Of a stretch of 64,000 nucleotides of DNA, positions 36,126 through 45,700 are shown in pieces. Both the position numbers and the translations under genes were made by a program. Source of the stretch: a virus; IMG/VR virus record IMGVR_UViG_3300008216_000009, positions 31,607-95,606 of that record; one strand, 5' to 3'. Numbering within the stretch: the stretch's first letter is position 1; every line of letters starts with the position of its first letter. The notes under the pieces were generated by a model that was given only the letters and a program-made list of their open reading frames with translations, was not told the DNA's origin and did not search any database.

Positions 36126-36419
36126 ATGGTTACTGAAGATACTACTACTTCTACGGAACAACCTGTAGAAGAAGAAAAGGTTTCTAAGAAGTCGAAATCT
36201 AAGAAGTCTAAGTATGACTTTACAGAGAGTGATGTGGACAACATTACGAATATGCGTGTTCATATCGTTCGAGTCAAAGAGACTGACGATGATGGGAATA
36301 GGGCGTGGAAAGAATATAAAGTAGCGGCTACTGGAGAGAAGGCTGCTCTTAAACTTATCGGTCACAATAACTACGATCCATTCAATACGACTGATGGAGG
36401 TAGTTACGAAGACGAGTAG
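36126..36419 (+). CDS. Small tail-region protein with Lys/Ser-rich N-terminus
   Basis: A 97-residue protein with a Lys/Ser-rich disordered N-terminus (KKSKSKKSK), then a compact region containing MRVHIVRVKET and a helix. GAGGGAGGG precedes the ATG. No family recognised; possibly an accessory chaperone for tail tube assembly. Confidence 0.5.
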   Translation: MVTEDTTTSTEQPVEEEKVSKKSKSKKSKYDFTESDVDNITNMRVHIVRVKETDDDGNRAWKEYKVAATGEKAALKLIGHNNYDPFNTTDGGSYEDE

Positions 36420-36432
36420 GGTTTAAAATTTA

Positions 36433-36449
36433 CCCAGTTTTGTACTGGG
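36433..36449 (+). other. Six-pair hairpin between tail genes
   Basis: CCCAGT-TTTGT-ACTGGG. No T-run follows, so it is more likely an attenuating or RNA-stabilising hairpin before the chaperone genes than a full terminator. Confidence 0.4.
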
Positions 36450-36471
36450 AAGGTTTAGGAGAGGTGAAGGT

Positions 36472-36912
36472 ATGGTAGAGGAGAAGCGGGGACCCGGAAG
36501 GCCCAAGAAGGTACAGGATCAAGGATTGGATGAGGAACAGGGGAATCAGCAGGGAAACGAAGAGGAGTTAAAAGAGGGGACGGATCCCTCTGTACTTTTT
36601 GCTGATTCGATTGAGCATAGTCTGGAGTTGCAGTATCAAGGCAAGAAGTGGACTTTTTATTACAGGGACATGACCTGGGGTGAAAAGAACGAATGCGTAG
36701 ATGCTGCTCAGGTATGGGATAGCGGAGATTTCAGCTTTTCTATATCTAAATACTATGTAATGGCTCTACAGAAGATGCTTATTCGAAGCCCTGTCCGACC
36801 CATAACAGAGACTACTCTGTCACGGTTAAATCGTGAAATAGGGGAAGCTCTAACTTCCATCGTTCCTAACCCGATGGAGGTGGGTACGGTTGAAGCAATA
36901 AAAAAAGTATAG
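36472..36912 (+). CDS. Tail assembly chaperone, short (G-type) product
   Basis: A 146-residue protein ending at TAG 36910. Residues 5-14 contain GPGRPKK, an AT-hook-like motif unusual for this family. The core (SLELQYQGKKWTFYYRDMTWGEKNE...) is the expected small mixed domain of tail chaperones that bind the tape measure. It sits between tube and tape measure genes. The last codons contain a run of seven A bases where ribosomes can slip into the next frame. Confidence 0.75.
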   Translation: MVEEKRGPGRPKKVQDQGLDEEQGNQQGNEEELKEGTDPSVLFADSIEHSLELQYQGKKWTFYYRDMTWGEKNECVDAAQVWDSGDFSFSISKYYVMALQKMLIRSPVRPITETTLSRLNREIGEALTSIVPNPMEVGTVEAIKKV

Positions 36913-37211
36913 AGGATGAAGATAATGTAGCGGTAATGCGGTACAAGATGGAGATTCTGCTCCGGTTTTCGGGCTATACAATGGAGGAAGTGCACTCCAT
37001 GTCCGAAGAAGGTGTGTGGAAAAGGTGGTTTGCAGCATCTTCATTTTGGCAAGAAACGCTAGGTGCTATCTTCGGTGGCTTGGGTTTGGGAGACGGATCG
37101 AGTGGATCCACCCCTCCTATGCCTAATTTAGACCCCCCTTCTAGCCCCAAGTCTCCATTTCAGGGGACTCAGGGGTCGAGTAGTACTCCTTATCAATTTC
37201 CCAATTCGTAA
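36472..37211 (+). CDS. Tail assembly chaperone, frameshifted (GT-type) product
   Basis: Reading to 36906 in the first frame, slipping back one base and continuing from AGT at 36906 gives a product of about 246 residues. The added about 101 residues start SIEDEDNV, contain a helical domain (MEILLRFSGYTMEEVHSM, SFWQETLG) and end in a Pro/Ser tail. The second frame has no good ribosome binding site before its first ATG (36936), so independent translation is unlikely. The two-product arrangement is the rule for siphovirus tail chaperones. Confidence 0.8.
36900..36906 (+). promoter_or_regulatory. Slippery site A AAA AAA for -1 frameshift
   Basis: In the zero frame the text reads ATA AAA AAA GTA TAG. 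The heptamer A-AAA-AAA followed by G is a classic -1 slippery sequence four bases before the stop codon. A GGAGG lies 19 bases upstream, farther than in the dnaX case. I see no strong downstream hairpin. Confidence 0.8.
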
Positions 37212-37247
37212 TTGTATTTAAATTTGTATTTTTAGTGGGAGCATAGA

Positions 37248-39956
37248 ATGGTTACTGCAGAGGGCACGTTAAATGTAGTCCATAAGATAGGGCAGGGCTT
37301 GGGTGAGTTTATGGGGGGTGCCAAGCTAGCGGGCCAGGGCAAACAACCCGAAAAAACGCCAACGGGCATGGGTATGGCTGGCGGCATGGGCATGAAGGCA
37401 TTGCTGGGTACTGAAGGTTTCGGCGGCCTCAAGAAAACGATGGTGGGAATGTCTGGTCCCATTGGTAAGATGGGTGGGGCGATGATGAAGGGTGGGGTTA
37501 TAGGCATAGCTACTGGGGCTATAACCGGGATAATGAGCATACTCTCTAAAGCTCTTGGTAGCAGTTCTATTTTTACTGGGGTAGCGGCCCAGTTCTGGAA
37601 AATTGCTGGTGTCATGGTGGATATGCTATTGATGCCACTTCTTCCTTATATGATGAAATTTATTCAGTGGATGATGTCCTCTGTTATGCCACAGATTATG
37701 AAGATATCTAGTGCTATTGGTAAGGCTTTAGATGGAGATATAGGGCCATTACTGTCGGCACTTGGTAGTTGGTATAAATTCATTTTTATGGATATCTACG
37801 CTAGGATTTTAAATGGTTTTGGAAGATTTCTTTTGGATATAATCGTTGTAGCCTTTAAAAACGCAAATCCATTACAGAAAGACACGACACTTAAGGAATA
37901 TAGGGCAGAGAGGAAACAGAAGGAAAAGAAAGCAAAAGAGGAAAGTATTACTGGTGAAACGGGAACCCATAAAGAGGCTTGGGCACAAACCAAGCATCAA
38001 GCTAAGACAGATCTGCAAAATCTTGCAAAACCTTTTGTTGCTATAGGCAGCAAAGTACGAGAATTTGTCTCAAATATGGAATCGGAGGCCGACAAAACTG
38101 AAACGGGTTTAACCAAGTTTGTGGATAAGGAGAAGAATACTGGTAAGTCTTTTTGGAGTAGATGGTCGAATATCATGTATAAGTTCAGTATTCTTCCCAA
38201 TATTAAAAAAGATACTGAAGGATTTATGACAAATATATCCGATGAGTCGGGCGGTGTCAGAGATTTTCTTTTTGGTTGGATCGGGAAAATAAATTGGGGT
38301 ATTTTTGGAGCCATTGGAGGTAAAATTAAGGACGCTGCTTCGGCAGTATGGGGGTCTATCTCTGGATTCTTTACAGGAACAGGTGCTGATGGAGAAGAAG
38401 TATCTCCTTCTATCCCCGGCATACTTTCTAAATTAAATCCTCTTAATTGGTTTCCCAAGTTGACGGATTTTGGTGCGGGAATTGCGAGCTTTATTTCAAA
38501 TGCAGCTTCGTCAGCATGGGGAGCTATTACGGGGTTCTTTACTGGCACAGATTCGGAAGGCAAACAAGCATCTCCCTCCATCCCTGGCATACTTAGTAAG
38601 CTAAATCCCTTGAATTGGTTCCCAAAGTTACTTGATATAGATATTTTTGGCACGGTATGGGGCGCAGCCACGGGTGTGTGGAATGCCATTAAGGGATTCT
38701 TTACTGGTAAAGATGGGGACGGTAAAGCTGTATCTCCCTCTATAACTGGCATACTTCCAGATATTCCCAGTCTTGGTGACATAATAAGCGGTATGGGAGA
38801 CATTGCTGGAATAATAAAGCAAAAAGCGGTAGACATATGGAATGGGGTTAAAAAATGGTTCACTGAGACTCTTCCTGGAATGATACCTGGTATGGGTAGT
38901 TTTTCAAAGGAAGTTGAATATGAGATGCCCGGTGGAGCGACAATCACAACTTTTACAAAGGGTTCAGGAATTCTGGGTGCTCTTGAGAAGGTATTTGGTG
39001 TTGCAATGGATATTGCAGGAAAGGTGAAAGAATTCGCTCAGAAAATTTGGGATGGGGTTAAAACATTCTTTACTGAGACGTTGCCCGGTAAGATTCCATC
39101 GTGGTCTGAGATTGTAGATAAAGTAAAAGAGGTCTGGGCAGCTACTACAGATTTTGCTGGAGATGTGGGTACGTCGGTAAAGGAATGGGCAAAGGGTCTC
39201 TGGGGTAGTTGGAGTGACAAGACGGGCATTGCTGGGATAATTCCCAACATGATAGACAAACTAAAAAGTATAGATGTTATGGGATCTATCGGAGATCTTT
39301 TTAAAATTCAGGTTGAAGGTACTTGGTCGGAGATGGGCAAGCTTCAGGACAAGTTTGGTGGGACTAAGTCGTATAAAGGTAAAGAGGACGGGAAATATAT
39401 ATATGAGTTGGAGCTAGGTGTAGGAGATATACTCAAATTAATGGGTTCAATGGTAAAAGATCAGGCCATGAGACCCATAAACTGGTTAAAGGAAAAATAT
39501 AATGCTTTAAAGACCTTCATGGCTGGTATTTCGCTGCCCGATCTGTCGTGGAGTAGTATCAAAGACACATTGAAGGACATGGTTAATCTTCTTATTGGAG
39601 GAATAAATAAGGCTATACTGTGGCTTATAGAGAAATGGAATAATACTATCGGTCTAATAAAAATTCCATTCACAGATTGGGGGTTTAAAATAGACAATCC
39701 CGAATCTTATCAAATACCCACGTGGCATACGGGTGGTATTGTCCCTGGGGGGCCGGGTTCTCAAATTCCAGCTATGTTGCAGGGTGGTGAGCAAGTGATC
39801 CCCCGCAGTCAGAGGCAAAATCAGGGAAGTGGTGGGGGAACTAATCAAGTATTTAATATAAGTATCAGTAGTACTTTTTCTCCCGGAGACATAATTAAGA
39901 GCATTACTCAATCGGGGGCTACGGATGAGATAGCCTATCTTAATACAGTGGGTTAG
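37248..39956 (+). CDS. Tape measure protein
   Basis: A 902-residue protein that sets tail length; at about 0.15 nm per residue this suggests a tail near 135 nm. The N-terminal third is Gly/Met-rich with hydrophobic stretches (GIATGAITGIMSIL, MVDMLLMPLLPYMM). Residues about 360-505 have three repeats built around GFFTGT and SPSIPGILSKLNPLNWFPKL, then shorter IWNGVKKWFTETLPG repeats. The C-terminus shows the tape-measure signature TGGIVPGGPGSQIPAMLQGGE. GGGAG before the ATG. Follows the chaperones as expected. Confidence 0.85.
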   Translation: MVTAEGTLNVVHKIGQGLGEFMGGAKLAGQGKQPEKTPTGMGMAGGMGMKALLGTEGFGGLKKTMVGMSGPIGKMGGAMMKGGVIGIATGAITGIMSILSKALGSSSIFTGVAAQFWKIAGVMVDMLLMPLLPYMMKFIQWMMSSVMPQIMKISSAIGKALDGDIGPLLSALGSWYKFIFMDIYARILNGFGRFLLDIIVVAFKNANPLQKDTTLKEYRAERKQKEKKAKEESITGETGTHKEAWAQTKHQAKTDLQNLAKPFVAIGSKVREFVSNMESEADKTETGLTKFVDKEKNTGKSFWSRWSNIMYKFSILPNIKKDTEGFMTNISDESGGVRDFLFGWIGKINWGIFGAIGGKIKDAASAVWGSISGFFTGTGADGEEVSPSIPGILSKLNPLNWFPKLTDFGAGIASFISNAASSAWGAITGFFTGTDSEGKQASPSIPGILSKLNPLNWFPKLLDIDIFGTVWGAATGVWNAIKGFFTGKDGDGKAVSPSITGILPDIPSLGDIISGMGDIAGIIKQKAVDIWNGVKKWFTETLPGMIPGMGSFSKEVEYEMPGGATITTFTKGSGILGALEKVFGVAMDIAGKVKEFAQKIWDGVKTFFTETLPGKIPSWSEIVDKVKEVWAATTDFAGDVGTSVKEWAKGLWGSWSDKTGIAGIIPNMIDKLKSIDVMGSIGDLFKIQVEGTWSEMGKLQDKFGGTKSYKGKEDGKYIYELELGVGDILKLMGSMVKDQAMRPINWLKEKYNALKTFMAGISLPDLSWSSIKDTLKDMVNLLIGGINKAILWLIEKWNNTIGLIKIPFTDWGFKIDNPESYQIPTWHTGGIVPGGPGSQIPAMLQGGEQVIPRSQRQNQGSGGGTNQVFNISISSTFSPGDIIKSITQSGATDEIAYLNTVG
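38335..38790 (+). repeat. Three tandem repeats in tape measure gene
   Basis: Each encodes about 50-60 residues with (W)GxIxGFFTG, a polar turn, then SPSIxGIL; the first two continue SKLNPLNWFPKL. Repeat-number change would be expected to alter tail length. Confidence 0.75.
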
Positions 39957-39958
39957 AC

Positions 39959-41593
39959 ATGGCTGGTGAAACTAAAGTAATTTTACAGGCGGCTAGTGAT
40001 GCATGGATGGGAGTACGTGCAGATATTACTGCTATTCATATCGCTAATGGATATGGGGCCACGTCTCAGATACCACTGATACAGCTTAGTAATGGTTTGT
40101 GCATACCGAATGGAACTCACATACAGATAGCCGATAGTTTAGAGCCTGGTTTAAACGGCAATGTTTATCGAGTATCGAATTACCCAGGACATCTCAGTAC
40201 CAGCTATTTCAATGGGAGCGATTTTTATTTAAGGGCCACAACTGGACACCCAGAAACAAGTGCATCAGTAATTGGTTTTGATGCAAGTGCTAGAGGGGCG
40301 GGGGGTGAGGTGGTGTGGTTTTTTGACGATGATGACCCTCGTAAGATGTATGGTCTTCCCTACCATTATGTAACTCATAAGGGAACTCATCAGGCGGCCT
40401 GGACTACTGGATCTCAGGCGGCGAGAAGTCGTAAATTTGCAGTTGATAATGATTACGGGCCGGAATTGACTGGTCAAGAATTTATATACAGAACAAAATG
40501 GGATTGGATAGCCCCAGCTTCTGCATCTTCGGGTGGTGGAGCGATACCCGGATATGGATTTGCTGACAGATCGGACTCATTTAAGACAGGGGGAACTCTT
40601 GTCTCCAAGTGTGAGGCCGTTAGTGGAGAAAATTATGAGGCTATAATCCACACTAATGCGCCTCATGGGGCAGAATCTGGAGATCTCTTTACTACTAGAG
40701 ATTTTAATGTGAATAAATTAGGTTCTTTAGTGGTCGATATTGGGAGCGGTAATGTAAATACTATTCCAGACGTTACTTCCGTATTCCAGGTGTACTCTGT
40801 TCTTGATAAGCTGAGATTTACTGCCCACAAAACTGCCAATCAGAATCTCAAGACTCATTTAGCTCTTGATTGCACTACTACGGGTACTGCTACTTTTGGT
40901 GCAAGTAGAGGAGCCAAAGTAGTGTTTCCAGGAAAATCAACTCATTCCGATGAGTATTACTCAACTCCTTCTAGGATGCCCACTACTACTAAATTTCAGT
41001 TGAATGTGACCGATATTTCTCATTCGTTTAATGACATGGTAACTGTAACCCCGATGATGAAAACTTCTTGGGATGGGAAGCTTCACGAACAGATTCAAAC
41101 TCTTGGATATAGCATTGGAATGAGAAAAGAGACCATGAAGCTCAGTGGAACTATGAGAGATACTGGCAATATAAGTGCTACCAACCTTAGAAAACAGGTT
41201 TTGATGAATATTTGTCGTACTCAGTGGTTGAAGATATCCGGTTTTTGGGGAGGTAAACCAGGGGTTAATAAAGGTAACGGATATCTGCATTCTAGTCCAG
41301 ACAACACGAATTTTAAGGGCAAGGGTAATTCGGGTCCAGTAAATCCCAGATCTTATCCCTGTCTAACTATATATGATCCGACTGATCAGAGTTCCAGCAA
41401 TAATCTGTTGGTAGATTTAAACCCTGATTCGGGATACAACATATATCGAGGGATAATAAAAAGTCTGTCTTTTACTCAGGTGGGGGGAAAACCTGATATA
41501 TGGGATTGGTCTATGGATTTTGTGATTATGAGTAATGAAAAACCAGCATCAGGAACTTTGGATTATGAGGCTCCAGAGGAGGGGGAAGGTTAA
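39959..41593 (+). CDS. Distal tail protein, first of two paralogues
   Basis: A 544-residue protein directly after the tape measure. The C-terminal half has FQLNVTDISHSFND, a strand MKLSGTMRD, RKQVLMNICRTQWLK and YRGIIKSLSFTQVGGKPDIWDWSM, all of which have counterparts in the next gene. By order this is a distal tail or baseplate ring protein. The N-terminal half (about 1-330) is an added beta-rich region. TAATG coupling to the following gene. Confidence 0.6.
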   Translation: MAGETKVILQAASDAWMGVRADITAIHIANGYGATSQIPLIQLSNGLCIPNGTHIQIADSLEPGLNGNVYRVSNYPGHLSTSYFNGSDFYLRATTGHPETSASVIGFDASARGAGGEVVWFFDDDDPRKMYGLPYHYVTHKGTHQAAWTTGSQAARSRKFAVDNDYGPELTGQEFIYRTKWDWIAPASASSGGGAIPGYGFADRSDSFKTGGTLVSKCEAVSGENYEAIIHTNAPHGAESGDLFTTRDFNVNKLGSLVVDIGSGNVNTIPDVTSVFQVYSVLDKLRFTAHKTANQNLKTHLALDCTTTGTATFGASRGAKVVFPGKSTHSDEYYSTPSRMPTTTKFQLNVTDISHSFNDMVTVTPMMKTSWDGKLHEQIQTLGYSIGMRKETMKLSGTMRDTGNISATNLRKQVLMNICRTQWLKISGFWGGKPGVNKGNGYLHSSPDNTNFKGKGNSGPVNPRSYPCLTIYDPTDQSSSNNLLVDLNPDSGYNIYRGIIKSLSFTQVGGKPDIWDWSMDFVIMSNEKPASGTLDYEAPEEGEG

Positions 41594-42672
41594 TGGCTCC
41601 CGTCTCAAATGAAGGATTGAAAGGTTTAGAGTGGAAAGTTGTTCTTTCCACTATCAGTGACTGGGAAGATTGGGTTACTAATGATGGTGTACAGACGTTA
41701 GCCGTGCCCGCATTTGGTCTTGATGATCCCAAGGCCGAAGAATTTGGAGATTACATATTAGAAGAGGCCGATAATACTCAATATACAGTAGCCAATACCG
41801 ATGATTTAGGAAAGTTACAGCAACCCAATCATTATCAAGATAGTCTCCACAGGTATGTCATAGACAAGACAGCTAGGGCTGCCCAGTCTGGTTATAGCGG
41901 GACTGCAGCGGATATTGAATTTGAACTCGATGTCTCAACTATTACTCATAGTTGGCAGGGACTTTCATCCCCTATGGATCTGATAGCTATAAACCCTTTT
42001 TGGAATCAAGAGGGTCAAGATATGGAAAAAATGGCTACTGTTGTCTATCAAATGAATCAATTAACTATGGATTTGGGGATGATGTCTGAAAGTATAACCC
42101 TAAGGGGTACTCTTATTGACAGGGACAATCCTCCCCATCAAACGGCTTCTGGAGCACCTCATGTTCGTAAGCAACAGTTGCTTGATATGGCTAGGGGTCA
42201 ATGGATAGGTAATCAGGGTGTTGGTACTGATCCAGACGAAAAACAAACAAATATGATGACTCCGAATCGCTGGTTGTCTCTAACCATAGGACGTGCCCAT
42301 AGCAGAACTCAAAAAGATGAAGAAAACAACTATGTTGAAAAGTTCTGGGATGGAGATGAACCTTCTAATGATTTTCGGGGGAAAGAGCGTTTGAGAACTG
42401 ATAATGCTCCTACTAGTACAGCCAATAATGGCAATAGAAAAGCTTTGACATACGGTAATAACCGTTATCCCGCAGAGGATTCATGGGTAGATGATCATGT
42501 TCTGAGGGATTGGGACTATAAGATGCATTATGACGGGCGTAATCGGTATAGGGGGGCAATAAGATCTCTTCAATTGAGTTTGAAGGGAGGTAGGCCTGAT
42601 ATTTGGGATTTCAACATAACTTTTTCGGTAGTTAAGAATGAGACTATTATTAGAAATTTAGAGACCGAATAG
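41593..42672 (+). CDS. Distal tail protein, second of two paralogues
   Basis: A 359-residue protein sharing with its upstream neighbour the landmarks VSTITHSWQG, SITLRGTLIDRD, RKQQLLDMARGQWIG and YRGAIRSLQLSLKGGRPDIWDFNI. It lacks most of the N-terminal beta region, so it may be the more basic form of the family. Probably forms or stacks in the same ring at the tail tip. Confidence 0.6.
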   Translation: MAPVSNEGLKGLEWKVVLSTISDWEDWVTNDGVQTLAVPAFGLDDPKAEEFGDYILEEADNTQYTVANTDDLGKLQQPNHYQDSLHRYVIDKTARAAQSGYSGTAADIEFELDVSTITHSWQGLSSPMDLIAINPFWNQEGQDMEKMATVVYQMNQLTMDLGMMSESITLRGTLIDRDNPPHQTASGAPHVRKQQLLDMARGQWIGNQGVGTDPDEKQTNMMTPNRWLSLTIGRAHSRTQKDEENNYVEKFWDGDEPSNDFRGKERLRTDNAPTSTANNGNRKALTYGNNRYPAEDSWVDDHVLRDWDYKMHYDGRNRYRGAIRSLQLSLKGGRPDIWDFNITFSVVKNETIIRNLETE

Positions 42673-42704
42673 GATTACTATTATAATTTTGGAGAAGTAG
42701 ATTT

Positions 42705-45700
42705 ATGGCTTTTTCAGGCACACGATTCCAACGGTCTGGGGGACGGATAGTAGACGGGACTGACACTGTTTACCCATCCAATCTGACTCTTAAAGGTTCA
42801 GAGGGGTGGATTACAGAAGATGCTCTTGTAACTGTCTCTATTTCAGATAGCCTTGGTTTGCGTGGTCGTGTATGCAGGGTCGCCATAAGTAACCCTCAGA
42901 ATTTTAAAGACAATATCTATTCTGTGATGCACAGGGTACGAGTTTTAGATGAATTTGGGCTAGTTATTTTTTCTGGCAGGATAGTAGATATACGCCCAGA
43001 ATTTGGTCGATCTGAATTACATATAACTTGCGTTGATTATCTGGGAGATATTTCTGATAGAACAGTTGTGGCTGATGGAGACGGTGGAAGCTATTCTGGG
43101 AAATCAAGAACTCATATTGTAAATCAGATTCTATATAACGAGACTTATCGAAACACGGCTCTTTCTTTTACTGTAAATTCGAACGTTTTTCTGGTTTATG
43201 TGGATCACATTAGAACTCTTTTATCCAGAGTAAAGACAGATCCATCTAACTATATAGAAAAATTAACCTCTAAGTATGCTACCAAGGATAACTGGACTGA
43301 TGATAGTGTAAGCACGAGTGGCCCCGGTGCCCTTAATCCAGATACTCCCTTTAAGTACGACTATAGGGGAATAAAAACTGGATTAGAGGCTATCCAGGAT
43401 CTGGCATCTGCTGATAATCAACAAGATTTGATGGTTCTGGGTACTGTTAGTGATACGTATGTGAGACCTGATTTAGGAATAAATCAGGCAACTACATTTA
43501 CTCGTCATTGGAAAGATTTTACTGCCGACATAAACGAGGGTGAAGCGGCTTTCATACCCTTACATAATTCTGCTGCGTATAACATGTTGTACATAGGAAG
43601 TAATTCTAAATTCAATGGAGTTACTTATACGTTCCACCAACGTGGAAATTCTATGGAAGATAGTGATTATGGGTCAATGACCTGGCAGTATTGGGACGGA
43701 ACTGCTTGGCACAATTTCACTCCCCATCATGATAATAATTTCGAGGCTATTGCTAATGATAACTATGGGTACACCGCTTGGGACCACACTCGTCTATATA
43801 ACTGGCAACGACGGGATCTAGCAGCTACCAAAGATTTAGCTTTAAATTTTGGTGCGGGAACGAATTATGTATATGACACAAGTGCCAATACTGATAAGGC
43901 TACATCTAATATTAATAGTAGTGGTGTTTTGGTTAAGGGTGATGAGGTAGAGAGTGAGGGGTTTGATGAGGATATGGGGGTAAGTGCTGGAACCGCTCAT
44001 GGTTTGGTAGACAGTACTTATAGATATTGGGTAAGAGTGGGAGTTGCTTCTATTACAACCCGGGGACGGATAGCAACATTAAAACTTTACACTGATCGAT
44101 CAGATTCTACCGATTCCCGCAGGGGAATAAAGACTCTGGTCCGTGATTTTCGTAGTACGGATTCAGTATTCCCCGATGCTATTTGGAAATACACGACTCC
44201 TACAGATGCTGATATGGATGCTGGGGGGACGTGGAGTGATGAGGGGAGAAACACCTCAAATGTGAGAGTTTTGTGGAGTGATGGAAATTCCGAATCTTCT
44301 ACTTTTTGTGCAAGTAGGCAAGAAAAGTGGTTCCTAGGTACTGAGGAGCCTCATAGTGGTTTTGAGCTTCATGCTACTCAAGGATCGAAACTCTCTATTT
44401 CTTTTATAGGAACCAGTACTGGCGACGACATTAAAATTTCAACCGATGATGTTCATGGATTGGCTACTGGAGATTATGTACTTATAGCGGGTTCCGATTG
44501 TGAACCTATAATTGATAATTTTTTGGGTAAAATCACCAACGATGCCGGAACTTCGGTTGATTCTAAGCCTTATGCGGTTACAGTTGTCAACACTACTACT
44601 TTCACCATAGACATAACGGCGAGTATAACTGGAGATTTGACGGTGACCGAGTCAGGTGAATCTGGTTTTGTTGTGACTGGAATACCTAATTATTCTCAAT
44701 ATTTGGGTTGGTATTATTGGGATGCTACTAATGGCGATTGGCAGAACTGGGATACTGGTAGTGCTGGTACGACTGCTACTATTAATGTTGATTCTTCTTC
44801 AGGTAATGGTCTAGATAGGGAACACTGGACATGGGATAGAGGCGCACCTGGGCCTATTCCGCATTGGTATGCTGAGGTTCGTTTTAATACTCGAACTATG
44901 GCTACTGGGGGTATGGCTGACAACATTAAAGAGGATTTCGGTATTAATACTCCAATGGCCCATTCTGGGCTGAATTTCGATCAGGATTACCGTGTTTCGC
45001 CCTTTGCTGGAGACTCTACGGAGTTTTTACCTTCAATCGCTGTAACCATTGCTAGTGTAGCTGATACTGGAGATACAACGAGGTTAACTACCTCCGCTGC
45101 CCATACTTTGAAGGTGGGTGATTGGGTAAAACTATCTAGTACAGGCACTACTCCTAAGATAGATGGTATTTATGAGATATCCGCTATAAATCAGGCCAGT
45201 GGCACTAATTTTGATATACGTGATTTAGCTGTAACTGGTACTGGAGCAGTGACATGTACTGGTTATACCTATCCTCCTAACGGTAAATCTTTATATTGGA
45301 CAAAGATTCAATGGTTGACTCCTACGGCCCCTACTAATCCAGCAGAACTTGTCAGTATTCGTACTGCAGATCAGGCCCATTTGAAGTATTACGACAGGGG
45401 TAAAGAGCCTTGGAAGGTTAATAGGGGTACGGCAAGTACTTTTACTGCTACTGCTGCGGGTCGTTATGGGTGGGCTGGGACAGCTTCAAGCTGCCAAACA
45501 CCACTAGATTTCTTTGCTATGCATGATGCAAGTACGAATCTGCTTGAGAGTAACTCTTTGAGCCTATCTGCGGTTTCTATGCTCAGTGGGAGTCATACTG
45601 ATAGTGTAACTACTCTAACCTTAGAGTCGGGTAGTGCTTTTTATACTCAGGCTAATGCTGATTTCCCCACTACTGGCTCAGTAGAGCTATACGATCCAAC

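Noticed and set aside
36936-37211. Independent gene starting at ATG 36936
   Set aside because: No ribosome binding site; the frame joins the upstream chaperone through the A7 slippery site.
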